Counted from the stretch's first letter, positions 22,579-34,839 are shown. The stretch: 64,000 bases of DNA from Cristatella mucedo (GCA_009760855.2 WPIO01000037.1:3308501-3372500); one strand, 5' to 3'. Notes: generated from the letters alone by a model not told the origin. A program made the numbers and translations.

Positions 22579-24935
22579 ACATATTAATATAATAATAATA
22601 ATAATGCACTTGATAAAGCGCCCTCAGAGAACTCAATCTCTTTCAAGGCGCTTTACATTTGCTGCAAAATGAAACGCAATTGAATGGTAATAATAATAAT
22701 AATAATATTGCACTTGATAAAGCGCCCTCAGAGAACTTAATCTCTTTCTAGGCGCTTTACATTTGCTGCAAAGTGATACGCAATAGAATAGTAAGTAAAA
22801 TCATGCTTGAAAAACAAACAAAATGAATAACATGGTTAGGGGTTACATGCACTGGGTCAGCATGCAAATGTGGTTAGTGGCAGCATGAACAGTGTCAGCA
22901 CGCATAAGCACATCGAGGACGAATCACAAGGACCCACTAAATGCTGTCCTAAATAGGTATGTTTTTAAGTTTCTTTTAAATGTGGTCAGGTCAGGGGATG
23001 TTCTGATGCAGGTCGGGAGGGAGTTCCAGGCTGTGGGAGCATACGAGCTAAATGCACGGTCTCCAAAGGATTTAAGGTTTGTACGAGGTATTTCTAGACT
23101 GTTGGATTCCGAAAAGCGAGTGGTACGATGCTTTGCCTGATGGGGTAGTATATCTGAAAGATAGGCTGGAGCCATAGAATGAAGAGACCTAAAAGTGAGC
23201 GACAAAACCTTGAAGTCAATCCTTTGCTTGACTGGTAACCAGTGCAGGTCGGCGAGAAGTGGAGTAATGTGACAACTGCGACGCTCACGACAGACAAGCC
23301 TAGCTGCAGAGTTTTGCACCAGCTGCAATCGCCTGATCGCACATGCTGGTAGGCCAGTAAGCAGTGAGTTGCAGAAGTCGAGACGAGATGTCACGAATGC
23401 ATGGACCAACTTGGACGTGGTATCCTTATCTAAACAAGCCCTAATTTTAGCAATGTTATGAAGCTGAAAATAGGCTGATTTGACTGAGTATTATCATGCT
23501 TGATAAACAATATGAATAACATGGTTAGGGGTGACATGCACATGGTCGGCATGCAAATGTGGTTAGTGGCCGCATGCACAGTGTCAGCACGCATAAGCAC
23601 ATGAAGGACGAATCACAGGGACCCACTAAAGGCTGTCATAAATAGATGTGTTTTAAAGTTCTTTTAAAATTTGGTCAAGTCAGGGGTTGTTCTGACGCAG
23701 GTCGGGAGTGAGTTCCAGGCTTTTGAAGCATACGAGCTAAATGCACGGTCTCCAAAGGATTTGAGGCTTGTACGAGGTATTGGTAAACTGTTGGATTCCG
23801 AAAAGCAGGTGGTACGATGCTTGGCCTCGTAGGGGAGTAGATCTGAGAGACAGGCTGGAGCCAAAGAATGAAGTGACCTAAAAGTGTGTGACAAAACCGC
23901 GAAATCGATCCATTGCTTGACTGGTAGCCAGTGCAGGTCGGCGAGAAGTAGTGTGATGTGGCAACTGCGACGCTCACTACAGACAAGCCTAGCTGCACAG
24001 ATTTGCACCAGTTGTAATCGCCTGATTGCACATGCCGGTAGGCCAGCAAGCAGTGAGTTATAGAAGTCCAGATGGGATGTCACGAATTCATGGACTAACT
24101 TGGACTTGGTATTCTTATCTAAACAAGCCCGAATTGTAGCAATGTTATGTAGCTGAAAGTAGGCAGATTTGACTGTGGAGCTGAAGTGGTCGTCTAACGA
24201 GAGGTCACTTTGGAATATGACACCTAGATTTCGAGCTGATTAAACAGGAGATATGCTGGCAGAGCCAATTTTGAGCGTCAGCCTTTCCAATTTGTGAATC
24301 ACACTGGGTTTGCCTATAACTAGTAACTTAGTTTTATCATCGTTTAGTTTTAGAAAATTTGCTCCCATCTATGTGCGGATGTCGTCAATATATGCAGCAA
24401 GTGAGTTGAGATAATTTGAGGTGCTCGAAGGATGGGAGGGATCAAAACAAAGGTACAACCAAAACAAAGTGTCACCCGCATAGAAGTGAAAGATTGTGCT
24501 TGGCAATCACATCAGCAAAAGGGAGAGAAAAGTGAAAAGGACCGGACCTAGCGCGGACCCTTGAGGTACCCCATATTTCAGAGGTACCTCGGATGATATT
24601 TGTCCATTCACATCGATACTCTGGAGTCTCCCGCTGAGATAGGATCTGAACCATTGCAGAGCAGTGTAAGTAATGCCCAGGCGAGGTGAGAGTCGCTCTA
24701 GAAGAACTTTGTGATCGACAGTACCAAAAGCTGCCGCAAGATCGAGCAAAACAAACAGAGACACTCTACCCATGTCTGCATTCCTAAGTAGGTCGTTCGT
24801 TGTATACCCTAAGCAATGCTGACTCTGTAGAGTAATTAGCTCTAAAGCCAGACTGGAACTTACTAGAAACTACTGGCAGTTACTTTCATTGCTAGCAGTT
24901 ACTTACATTACTAGCAGTTACTTACTTACAGATAG
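22579..24935 (-). mobile_element. LINE copy with 16-bp target duplication, itself interrupted
   Basis: Flanked by a perfect direct repeat, TGCAGGTCTTGCCCCT, at 22563-22578 and 24936-24951. The LINE runs from its tail (22579-22688), is interrupted to 23486 by a second LINE, then continues through the 3' UTR and RT region to about 24862 (the GACTGGAACTTACTAG region). The last 75 bp before the duplication are not LINE body but three imperfect copies of AGCAGTTACTTACATTACT, probably made at the 5' junction. The ORF is broken (for example an FYN change and a VDHKVLLERL segment followed by a frameshift). Confidence 0.9.
22689..23486 (-). mobile_element. Younger LINE copy nested in the older one
   Basis: Starts with its own (ATA)n tail and ATTGCACTTGATAAAGCGCC and ends at GCTGATTTGACTG. 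Outside it, the older copy resumes with AGTATTATCATGCTTGATA, which is exactly the next segment after GAATGGTA on the left. Its 3' UTR carries the diagnostic words GTGATACGCAATAGAATAG and ATGCTTGAAAAACAAAC shared with the intact element at 54219, so it belongs to the same young subfamily. About 160 codons of the ORF end are open. Confidence 0.88.
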
Positions 24936-25384
24936 TGCAGGTCTTGCCCCTCCCGCTAGATAAAAATCCTGGCTGAAAACCACTGCCATAGCCCATATAT
25001 AAACTGTTTGCTTCAATTCTTAAGGTCATTTAAGTTTACATATGAGTTATCCGGTTCAAAAATTTTGAATTTCCATTAGCACCGTGCCCAATGTGTCAAA
25101 TCCGGAAGAATCTTTTGTCGCAATTCGCACTCGTATTTGTTGAGAGAACGCTGGAGAAGAAGTGCGTTGAAGGGGGTGCCGCTAGCAATGTCTAGACCAG
25201 CCTGTATGAATAAGTAGTGCCTACTTAGCAACTTTGAACAATGTGATTCTCCTTAAAATGGCTCCTCCGGTGACTTACGGCCGATACTTGCCATTCTGGC
25301 AGACTTTTTAGCCCCATCCATAAAAAAGTGGCCAACCCTTTTGGAGAAATACCTTGACTTTGCCATTTCGACAAGCCTCAAGAG

Positions 25385-25466
25385 CCGCTGTGTAATATGT
25401 ATATATATATATATATATATATTATTTATATATATATATATATTGCATATATATATATATTGTATA

Positions 25467-25497
<31 letters not shown>

Positions 25498-25555
25498 GTA
25501 TATATTACATAGGTTATGATGTATAGGTTATCGTAGTCATGTATAATCAATAAAT

Positions 25556-25595
<40 letters not shown>

Positions 25596-25605
25596 TCTAA
25601 CTTCT
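25385..25605. repeat. (TA)n and (AC)n microsatellites
   Basis: Interrupted TA tract at 25397-25505 and a CA-to-TA tract at 25555-25597. Confidence 0.95.
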
Positions 25606-26039
25606 TAAGCGTGAGACACCAAACCCATAAATCATGATAGCCAACCGGAAGTTGCTGCCGGGGCTTTCTGCCCAAGTGTCTTCACTGCGGTCCCAGGTTT
25701 GAGCTACCGGAAATGACGTAGCTCAATGTATGCGTCCTTAGGCAACTTGCCACGGCTAGAGTTCGTGGCAAGTCGCCGCTTGGAAATGTAAAGAGCTGAT
25801 TTAATAAAGTCAAATCGTCTAATAATTCTTTAACCCGATGGTCGTCATCAAAACCGATCTGTGAACCCAAAATTTGAACGGGCATCTCATGCCTGACACG
25901 CTCGTCTGGCGTCCTTCAATCCCGGTGCCCTCTGGAAACAGACCGTGAAGGCGTAAAACGAGTACCGAGCAGGGCGTCGCCAGCCCCTCAGCCGTGACGC
26001 TTGGCCTCAGGATCTCAGCCCAGCGCTCGCTATCCACGA

Positions 26040-26140
26040 CCGTTTTTTTCACGGGGGTTCGAGTCCTTGCCCACTGCATGCGGTTGGTGATAGCCGTTCC
26101 GGCTCTTCTGCCGCTATCTAAACGAGGCTGCTGAATAGGC
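26040..26140 (+). mobile_element. SINE-2 copy
   Basis: Plus-strand B box GGGGGTTCGAGTCCTTGCC, then GCATGCGGTTGGTGATAGCC, CCGGCTCTTCTGCCGCTATC and GAGGCTGCTGAAT. The 5' tRNA-like half probably lies within 25960-26040 but is decayed. A SINE-1 copy follows immediately. Confidence 0.7.
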
Positions 26141-26149
26141 TGCTGAGGC

Positions 26150-26285
26150 GGGTTAGCGGTCCAGTGATTAACGTGCTCGCCCCGCGGGACCAAGGTCTGG
26201 CCGAGATTATGGGCTCAAGTCCCGTGGCGTATGTAAAGCGCCTGAATAGAGATTAAGTTCTCTTAGGGCGCTATACAAATGAAGA
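26150..26285 (+). mobile_element. SINE-1 copy, nearly complete
   Basis: A box TAGCGGTCCAGTGATTAACG, B box GGGCTCAAGTCCC, then the LINE-type tail GTAAAGCGCCTGAATAGAG and AAGTTCTCTTAGGGCGCTAT ending in ACAAATGAAG. One of the two best copies for defining the family. A pol III promoter is expected from the boxes; activity is unknown. Confidence 0.88.
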
Positions 26286-26289
26286 GGCT

Positions 26290-27830
26290 AATCTTAAACT
26301 TTAGTATTCTGGAGCTTCTTTTAAAGGAGAAATGGTGGCCCTTTCTAGAAGCAGGCTCCAATTCTTCGCGCCGAATGCGCACCGGTGAGATGGGCTTTTT
26401 AGCACTTGTAACATGGGTTGCAATTAATCTTGAGACGGAGAGAGAAATTCCGAAACGCAAGAGCGCCGCCTGGCGACAGCCTATTCGGACGCCATCTGAA
26501 AAGAGAGACCAGAACACCCATTCGAAGAGCCAGAAGCCCCGCCCAGCATCCCCAATGCTGACAGTCCGACGTAACGCTGACGTAACCCCGCCTACGACGA
26601 GCTTCGATTGCCTCCCTCTGGAGAAACAGCCTGAAGTAGTACTCCGAAGGGACGCCAACCGGAAACGCTCTGCGTCACCTCTCCGACAAATGGCCGTTTC
26701 TAATTTTGGGAGAGCCAGCTGCTCCGCTAGGACTAAGCTCCGCTCGGAACTCTTCTTAAAATTAACGTAAACGCCATAACAGATTAGTTTGAAGTTCTCT
26801 TAACCAATCTTTCGGCAATGAATTTACTATCTAGAAGCTCTGAGGAAAGACGATTGCCTCCCCTAAACAATTAGAAATCCCCCCGTCCTCCTCGGGTAAG
26901 TGGGGGCCCTGACATCGTACTACGAATGTGAGCTTCGCTTGCAGCCATCTCTAAGCCCGATCCGAGTTAAATCGTGATTGATTCTCCCCGAAGAAAAAAC
27001 GCCTCTAACCTCTCTAATCTGCTCGCCGAATGTGCGCCGTCTGACAAGCCTCTAATGTCGCCCAATCCGCTCCATCGCACTTCCGCGAGACTGGCCCGGT
27101 GGCGACTCAGAAATAGCTGTCGGGCCTCCTTGGCGGGTGCGGACAAGCGGTGTGCGCTTCGCTTTAACTGCTGCCATTTCGTTGGGAGCCGGTCCACGCC
27201 CCTTCGTCTGACCTACAGGGGCGGTAGCAGCGGCTGTAGCGTCTAGCATCCACCGCATCACCCAGGCCAGCGACCCACCCGGAGGCAGAAGCGACTTCAA
27301 TATGAAAAAAACGATGGCTGGCTACTCTCAGCTCGAAAAAGACGGAGCTTCGCGTTTTAGGCTGAATGCACCACCGGCTACGACAGCCATCTACCGAACC
27401 GAACATCTCGTAGCTACGGCGCGAGCCCAAAAAGAGCACGAGCTTTGCCGGCTGCAAGCCCGAACGAGAGACGCTCAGACGAAAGTGGTTGCCGGCTACG
27501 GGGGGGGGGGGAGGGGGGCGGTCCGTCCGTCCGTCCGTGCCGTAGGTCAAACGAAAACTCAACTGAACGCCGAGCGAGCGCCAGCCGACTAGCGTCTTCA
27601 ACTGTCGCCATGGCAAAGACATAGCAGTCGAACTCGGCGCCCGCTGTATCCGACGACGAGCGAAAGCAACTGGGGAGGCCACTGAGCGCGGCCGTAGCTC
27701 AGGCGGGCCGCCGCCGCCGCTGCCGAGTCAGACCGGACGCAGGCGGTCGCCGAGCAAATCGAGGCGATCTCACCGCGTTCGCGCGAGGCGCCGCTCCACG
27801 TCAGCCAGCCCCTTCTCGCGACTGCTTCGA
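26290..27830. other. Intronic stretch without a supported exon
   Basis: Several overlapping open frames (26263-27682) run on both strands without recognisable domains. A G10 run occurs near 27507. Confidence 0.4.
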
Positions 27831-27832
27831 AC

Positions 27833-28144
27833 CTGCTGCTGGCGACGCCAATTCATTCGATGATTTCGTGACGCCGCTCGGCGAGAGGCTGGTCTTGCCA
27901 GCGACAGTCTCTAGGCCTTCAGCGGTCGACGGCGGTCGACCGCTGAAGCCTCCGGCGTCGTCGTTGGCCGTCGACGCCGCCGCCCGCCGACTGCTGGTGA
28001 GCGTGTCGGGTGCGGCGGTCGCTCCGGTCAAGGTCGAGATGAGACGCGATCCTACAGAGGCGCTGTCTGCTGCGGTCGCCGGCAGCGCTGCCGAGGCCGA
28101 TCGAGACGTTTCTGCTTCGGCGCTGGCCGCCGCCGGCGGGGGAT
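27833..28144 (-). CDS. Ser/Thr/Ala-rich stalk exon of the lectin receptor gene (candidate)
   Basis: A 312-bp minus-strand frame, phase 1 at both ends. The acceptor is good (GTCGCTTCCTTTCTAG|AT); the donor is weak (GCAGCAG|GTTCGA). The peptide has PATAADSASVGSRLISTLTG, ATAAPDTLTSSRRAAAS and ends ELASPAAG, the same style as the neighbouring stalk exons. An alternative frame on the plus strand (27868-28266) is of similar length and is probably its shadow. The donor is the main doubt. Confidence 0.45.
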
Positions 28145-28671
28145 CTAGAAAGGAAGCGACGGCGGCCGCTCCTATAGATAAGCGGAACCAGAACGTCGAG
28201 CGAGAGATTTCCCTCGCGAGAGCGTTCCAATTCGCTTACAGACATTCACCTGCATTCGCGTGCTGAGCATTGCAACTTCGCTCCGTAAGTGTTATCTACC
28301 TCACTGGTTTAGTACTAGTCGAGCAGCGAGTCCGGTCACAGATCACAGGCCGACGAGGTAGTCGGACACAATGGCTGCAGTCGTCACGCATTTGCAGTTA
28401 AAAATGTAGGCACGAACTCGGGACGGACAAGCACACGTAAGCGATCATTGAAAGCAGTCAGCGTGCTCGTACTTGGTGACCCAGGTCGAGGGTTGTACTG
28501 GCCAATACTGTGTTGCCCACTGCAAACGGCGGTGATAACTAACACGGCTCTTCTACTTAAATCGGCTAACCTTTGCCCTTACCTTTAGACGGCGATTTGA
28601 TAGCTCAAATCTCAAATCGGAAGAAGAGTCCTGTCCAAAGACTAATTGAATATAATTACAGTATAATTCAT

Positions 28672-28815
28672 TCGTATTTCGCCCTTGGAGAACTTAATCT
28701 CAATTCGGAAGCTTCAACTATGCCACGGGCTCGAGCCCACGACCTCGGTAATGAAATAAATTAGCCTTGACTTTGATTGAGGCGAGCGCCTTGACCACTA
28801 GGCACAGGGACCCTC
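28672..28815 (-). mobile_element. SINE-1 copy
   Basis: Reverse-strand copy. From the high end: TGCCTAGTGGTCAAGGCGC A box, GAGGTCGTGGGCTCGAGCCC B box, then a diverged tail with AAGTTCTCCAAGGGCG. Confidence 0.85.
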
Positions 28816-29068
28816 GCTCAATTAGTGCTTTCAAATTGGCGTCTGAATTTTCACTGCGGATTGTTTAGTTATCCCTCAGCTGCGTGAATCCGAAGTTCAA
28901 AAGTGCGACGCGTAAGAGCAAGGTACTTACTTGGATGGCAAGCACTTTGCCGACAATATTTCGTTGCCGGTTGCAAGCAGGGTGACCATGGGGCGACCAC
29001 CTTAATACAGACTCTCGGGTCGCTATATTAACTGAGGCCCCTGAATCAGCCGGTAATTACATTTTACT

Positions 29069-29190
<122 letters not shown>

Positions 29191-30144
29191 AAAAGTGTAT
29201 ATGTACTATATATCACAGCATTATAGGCATGCGTATAATATATGAGCCGATTTAATTGTGAACGTGAGTCGGTCAGAAGTGGGTGTGGGAGTCCGTACGC
29301 ACAAGTTACCGACGTTACGCTGTACCCTTCGTAATATTTATTGTACCACTATGATGGTATAACTGCGACGACTGTCATGTCAAAAATACGAGGGGATACA
29401 AATTACTAAATTGCACAAATTGCAAAAATAAGCAGTCTTGAAGTTGAAATCGAGCACTTAATCACGCAAATAATGAAATAAATAATGAATAATGAAAGTG
29501 ATGATCAGGCTTTTTATCAGCTCGTTATTTAATTGCGTATTTTAACACTGCGAAGATTATCTCTCAGCGGAATTAACCAAAATGAAAAGCCTGACCGTTA
29601 CTATACGTCTTAGAGACAGTCTGCCGGTCGGTAAGTTATTTCTCAGCTAGACGCTTAAATGCGTGGTCCTAAATATCAAATTGAATGTTACCGCAGTTGC
29701 TCATGGCTACACGCTAGTATTTATGAATGTGTATACAATCATATGTAAATATCTATGTATATACTGCATATATTGGGTTAGTCAAACTTTTAGAGCTAAA
29801 ATCTAAACCTTGAAATACGGTAGCGTTAACCTTGCGCCGTTTTTTCGTGTTCCAGCTGCTCCACAGATGCTTCAATGCTCCGCAGCGCCCTTAGCTACGA
29901 GTTCCGCTTCGTCCATTCGTTCGAAATGGCGCGGACCGCAGTCATCCTCGAACTTACGGCGTAAGCACGACTGACCCAATGCACAGCATGAATGCTTTCG
30001 GTATCTCACTCGTCGTAGCAAAACAAGAGGGTGCTCCACTTGACAATCGCACGCATTTGTTTCCCAAACGAGTGACTGTTAAAACTAAGGTACGCTCTGC
30101 GACTGTCTGACCGGCAGAGTCTTTCGCAGCGGGTTCGCATCCCA

Positions 30145-30349
30145 CTACGTAACGACCGCTCTCGGTGCTCTACTACGTACTACGTCACGACCGCTCTCGG
30201 TGCTCTACTACGCACTACCTAACGACCGCTCTCGGTGCTCTACTTCGTACTACGTAACGACCGCTCTCGGTGCTCTACTACGCACTACGTAACGACCGCT
30301 CTCGGTGCTCTACTACGTACTACGTAACGACCGCTCTCGGTGCTCTACC
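30145..30349. repeat. 35-bp tandem repeat (about 6 units)
   Basis: Units consist of CTACGTAACGACCGCTCTCG followed by GTGCTCTACTACGTA, with few changes (ACGCA for ACGTA in alternate units). Each unit contains the palindrome TACGTA. No coding role is seen. Confidence 0.93.
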
Positions 30350-31174
30350 GTAAAGAGGCTGCTTATTCGGTCGCGCTGAGCAAGGCTGCTTCAACCGGTT
30401 GCGAAAAAACGGCTGAATGCTAAGCTCCTTCGTCGACGATCGGCTACGGTTGGTAGTGTAGCAGGTCGCTCTCGCTTTTTAAGAAAAAGCTTCAGGCTTC
30501 TCTTCAAGAGACCGTCTCAAAACAGAAACTCTCAGCGGGCGTCTAGCCTTACAAACCCCTTACACAGGCTTACAGGCCCCTCCGCACCAGCGAATTGAAG
30601 ACGCCCTCCCCTGCCCACCACTCAGCTCGTGCCATTGCGAATCTGCGAAGAACGGGTGTCGATTGACGGCTCGAAAGTAATCGAGTGGCAGCTCCAGCTG
30701 TGCTGTCAGATTGAGAGCTGCCTAAAGAACTGACCATATACGATACGGCAGCCATGGCACTTAGGGCTATACGTAAGGCGCTTACAATGTATTTAGTCTG
30801 TGCACACTTGCCGGACTGTGGGGCGCTCGCGTTCGCGTTAGCACGTCGGTGAAATAAAACGCAAAGGTGTGCTGAATTTACAGCCTCACCTGTACGACTG
30901 CCCCGTTGGCTTCCGCCGGGCTGAGGCCGGATGCCGTGGGCGCGCGCGTGAGTCGAGCGAAGCGCCTGCTTTCGTTGGGCTGATGGCGCCTCAGCCGGGT
31001 GATCGTCGGGGCGGGTCGGGCCAGCTTTGGACACGCTTCGGCGGCGGCAGCGCAGAGGACGCCGTCGCGACATGCCTTGACGACCATGGCGACATTTAAA
31101 ACGAAGCTAAAAACTCGCCCACTCCTCCCACGGCGTTTGCTTGATCCCCGGGAGTCCTGCGTGTACTTTTGCGT

Positions 31175-31330
31175 GCTGAAACTATTCGAGCTACTACTAA
31201 CCCTGTTGTGTACGTTGACAATGCACACGTTACCACTAACCGTACGGTCATACATCTTTCACAGTGCATACAAAGTTCGTAGAAAGAGACTAAGTTCTAT
31301 GAAGGCACTATACACACACATATACTATAT
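31175..31330 (+). mobile_element. LINE 3' UTR and tail fragment
   Basis: Has TGTACGTTGACAATGCACACG and TACCACTAACCGTACGGTCAT, then the stem-loop CAAAGTTCGTAGAAAGAGAC / GTTCTATGAAGGCACTATAC. Coding sequence is absent. Confidence 0.75.
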
Positions 31331-31377
31331 ATTAAAGAACTCGAGACGACGACGACGCGAACCGTTAGCTAACTTAC

Positions 31378-31602
31378 TTCGGCGGGTCACGAAGGCAGCG
31401 GCGACTGTTTGATTATTCGGTGCGAGTGTAGTGAAAGACGGGCGACCTGGCTCGCGACCTGTGAGTGCGCTCAAAGGGCGTCTTGTCGACAGAGTCGTCG
31501 AAGTCCTTGGCGTTGCAGTGGCCGAAGCAGCTATACTTTTGACAAGGGCCGTGGTGACCTTGGCCGTAGCTGACGATGTCGTAGTGGTGACATTCGTAAG
31601 AC
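31378..31602 (-). CDS. Thr-rich stalk exon of the lectin receptor gene
   Basis: A 225-bp minus-strand exon, phase 1 on both sides. Acceptor GTGATTCTCGCAG|GT; consensus donor CGCCGAA|GTAAGT. The peptide starts LTNVTTTTSSATAKVTTALV and contains ATATPRTSTTLSTRR and NNQTVAAAF, with sequons NVT and NQT. This is typical of a heavily glycosylated, unfolded linker. It is the stalk exon nearest to the lectin exons and joins in frame to the end of exon 37038-37193. Confidence 0.66.
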
Positions 31603-31839
31603 CTGCGAGAATCACATGGCTCACGATTGAAAGCACTGCTAATTGATTATGATCATATGATTAAATTTCATTAAACTATTAGCATGAGCTGATTGATTTT
31701 GTGGCTCGCGATTGAGAGTGCAGCTAATCGCTTAGCGCCTAATTCTCGCTGCCGTTCGCTTCACAGTCTGCGGCCCGTGCGTGTTCGACAAACATCATAA
31801 TAATTAATGAGTTAACTTTTTAAATATAAATAAAGCATT

Positions 31840-31895
31840 CAGATAGCACCCTAAGAGAGCTAGGTATCTTTCTAGGCACTTTACATAGCAGTGCT
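31840..31895 (-). mobile_element. SINE/LINE tail fragment
   Basis: AGATAGCACCCTAAGAGAGC followed by ATCTTTCTAGGCACTTTACAT is a diverged reverse-strand copy of the shared 3' hairpin. Confidence 0.6.
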
Positions 31896-31899
31896 ATTC

Positions 31900-33780
31900 G
31901 ACCCTGGAGGACTTGCTGGATACATTTGGGGATCTGCATGATTCATTCGTACAACTCGGGTCTGTGCTTGCGAGTGCGTTCGCACAGGCTCGCACCCGGC
32001 CCTGCATCTGCATCTTGAATTCACTTCATATATCATATATCCATATATCAGAGCTTGAAACGGTCGGTGGAAGATAAATGCAAGAGGAGTAAATTATTTT
32101 TACATGACAAGCATTTTCTCGAAGTGCCCTATCTCATCTTCAAGAGAAGCAGTGAGGAAGCGCGTTACATCTGTCACACTGGCGCATTACAGGGTGAACG
32201 AGCTGTCAACTGCACAATCGATAACCGTGGCCTGTCCGAACACTGCCCCTCGCGCTGTGGCAGCAGACCGGAAAATGGCGATGAAATGAATGCTTCGCGA
32301 GGTACTCGACCAGACGCTGGCCGCGGCAAGATTGTGGCGAAACTTATCATTGCTTACTCTCCGATGAGTAAACTATGAATTATTGCTAAGCCATGCGTGA
32401 AATCCAGCTGCACGAACCGGACCGTTTTCGTGCATGCACTCGTAATCGACAACTATCGACAACCAAAACTCGCAAACCGCAAAGCCTCATATTTTTATCA
32501 AGAGAAACCAATGAGAGTGTAGCTTGACGAGCTCCGACCCCTTGAACCGGAAGAGGTAGCTAGGCGTTCATTTTCGTAGTCGGCGCAGCAGCAACCGTAC
32601 CAACGGCTGAGGCGGTGGTGGTTTTTGAGCAAGAATGTGATCGCATCTAAGCGTTAACAGTGAGCAATCCTACAATTGGTCAACGCATTTAATTAAAATT
32701 GAAATTTGTATGAGGAATTGCAAAATGCAAGCCGCTAAGGACAAGGCTGATTCGAAATTGGGTGCACCGCGGCAGCCCTTCTGAGATCTAGTGACCCTGA
32801 GATCTAAGACAGGTCGGATGCGCATCTGCTGCTGCCGCAGACTCCACCCGAACGCTCGCCGCCAATTCGAGAACGTTCGAGAAGTGCCGGCCGACGACGG
32901 GCTCGTCGCTCCGGCACACTCCGTCCGCCCGCGTCAGCCGGCTCCGTCTCGCGATCGAGGCTAGCGTCTCGAGCATGGCGTTTTCGTGCGAGCTTAGGGA
33001 ATGTCTGAGCGGCGGCGGTTATACCAGCGACGGCGCCGAGAGCAGGAACGCATTAAGGAAGCGACGCGTCAACAACGTGCAGCAGCGGCAGCAGCAGCGC
33101 GGTGCTCGAAGCAGGCAAGCGGAGGATGGAAATCATATGCTTTCGCGGCTGGCCGGCCCTCGAGGCGAGCGCCAGCAAACCGCCTCGCGTTCGGCCTTCG
33201 TGGCTTTCGAGAGCCGAACTTCGAGGAGTTGGTTTCAAGCGCTCGCGTCGGTCGCGTCGAGAGGCGATCTCGCCATGAAGCGATCTCGTGAATGCGATCT
33301 GGTCGCCGAGATTTGGCTAGCTGTATTCGCGGAGACGAAACGGCTAGGGCGGCGTTGACGATTTGTAGCTTGAACCAGACAGAAGGCGGCGGCCGGATGC
33401 CGAGTACACATTAACGTCACGGAAACCAAATTTATGTACTCGCGGTAGGGCGTATTTACGTGCGTAGGGCTTTGCTAATAGCGGTACGAAAGGATCAAGG
33501 TCGCAGCCCAGTTAACAAATCCTTGTACTGGCCTCTGCTACGGCACTGAACTGGGGGGGGGGGCGGGGTGGGGCGGGTGAGAAGAATCAGAAGCAATGGG
33601 CCGGCGACGGGAAGGCAAAAGGCAGAGTAGAGGAAACGAAGCGGTTAGATGAGCAGGCGGGGCTGCAGAAGGCAGAAAGGGAGCGAAAGATGGCGGTCCG
33701 GTAAGAGGACGGAAGGGAGTAGGACGCCGAATGACGCTCTCCGACTGCTCGAGTCAAAGGCCAAATATCTAAATCCGTAG
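31900..33780. other. Intronic stretch without a supported exon
   Basis: Two Ser/Arg/Ala-rich frames (32788-32976 minus, 32975-33358 plus) are open but have no splice pair that fits the receptor gene or any known domain. A G9 run lies at about 33551. Confidence 0.4.
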
Positions 33781-33829
33781 CGAGAGGGAGAGAGAGAGAA
33801 GAAATAGAGAGAGAGAGACAGAGAGAGAC

Positions 33830-33891
<62 letters not shown>

Positions 33892-33909
33892 AGAGAAATG
33901 GAGGGGAAA

Positions 33910-33953
<44 letters not shown>

Positions 33954-33982
33954 GAGAGAGAGAGATGGAGGGGAAATAGAGA

Positions 33983-34016
<34 letters not shown>

Positions 34017-34044
34017 TGGAGAGAGAGAGAAATGGAGGGGAAAT

Positions 34045-34116
<72 letters not shown>

Positions 34117-34123
34117 GGGAAAT

Positions 34124-34154
<31 letters not shown>

Positions 34155-34155
34155 A
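33781..34155. repeat. (GA)n satellite with a recurring GGAGGGGAAAT block
   Basis: Long GA tract punctuated four times by ATGGAGGGGAAATA-type insertions at unequal spacing, a higher-order repeat. It gives meaningless Arg/Glu or Ser/Leu frames on the two strands. Confidence 0.95.
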
Positions 34156-34839
34156 AACGCCAGACGCCCAAAAAGCTGTGATCGAAACATCAAAGTAGCG
34201 GCGCTATTCACGTTGAATAGCAGTGTAATGTGCACTATTCACATCCTCGAGCTCCAGCTCGAAATCCATGCACGTCTGTCAAGCACGCTGTCCTAGTTGG
34301 ACGACCCGCTAGAATATCCCGTCACCAATGCTGCCTCTTCCAGATCGTCCTAGTTGCAAAACGAGGAATTGAAATTTGCAGATAACTGCCAATCGAGCCG
34401 TCGAAGGGGCCACTGAGAGAGGGGAAGGGGGTGGGTAGCATCACTCCGAGGGCATCGCTCGCTCCGACCTGCGACCTCTGCCCTCCAGCGGCCGGTGCCC
34501 CGAATGCTTCCGGCGGCTCGCGATCGGAGATCGGGCGCTGCTGTTCCCATTAACGTCAATTATTCCATCGCCGCGGTCTTTCTCGTGCGTCGACCGTTTG
34601 GCTAACCTTTTCGGGGCGGCGGCGGCGGCGGCGGCGGCGAGGCCTCCTCAATTGCCACGCTGACACGCAGCGAAGCAGGCAGCCGAGATAGCTCGATCGC
34701 AGGCGGAAGGCCGAGCGGCGGCAGCGCTGAAGGTGAATGCAGACGGTGAACGAGCTTAGGCGATGGCATCGAAGCCCTCCGGCACAGCGCAGCGCCTCGC
34801 GGTGGCCGCCGAAAGAGAGCGGCCATTGCCACTCGCTCG

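Larger units (their letters stand above)
22359..24985. mobile_element. Short hAT-type non-autonomous element split by a LINE
   Basis: The left end starts CAGTGGTGGAGCCTGGGGG and the right end, read in reverse, CAGTGGTTTTCAGCCAGG: imperfect terminal inverted repeats with the CAGTGG start common in hAT elements. The 8 bp outside are CCTAAGCC (22351-22358) and CCATAGCC (24986-24993), six of eight identical, fitting an 8-bp hAT target duplication. Without the LINE insertion the element is only about 250 bp and carries no ORF. Confidence 0.6.

Noticed and set aside
26040-26285. True tRNA gene
   Set aside because: The A and B boxes belong to two adjoining SINEs. The cloverleaf arms cannot be completed, and the tails are repeat tails.
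30570-30870. Minus-strand Ser/Thr-rich frame (SSQSDSTAGAATRLLSS), considered as a stalk exon
   Set aside because: An acceptor in phase 1 exists (TTCTTTAG|GC), but the only good donor (GGGGCCT|GTAAGC) leaves phase 2. It cannot be placed in the gene.
32975-33358. Arg/Gln/Ala-rich plus-strand frames
   Set aside because: Composition follows the CAG/GCG-rich DNA. No splice partner or domain.
33587-34235. Ser/Leu-rich and Arg/Glu-rich frames near 200 codons
   Set aside because: Translations of the (GA)n tract in both directions. The same applies to 35959-36354 and 40345-40938.
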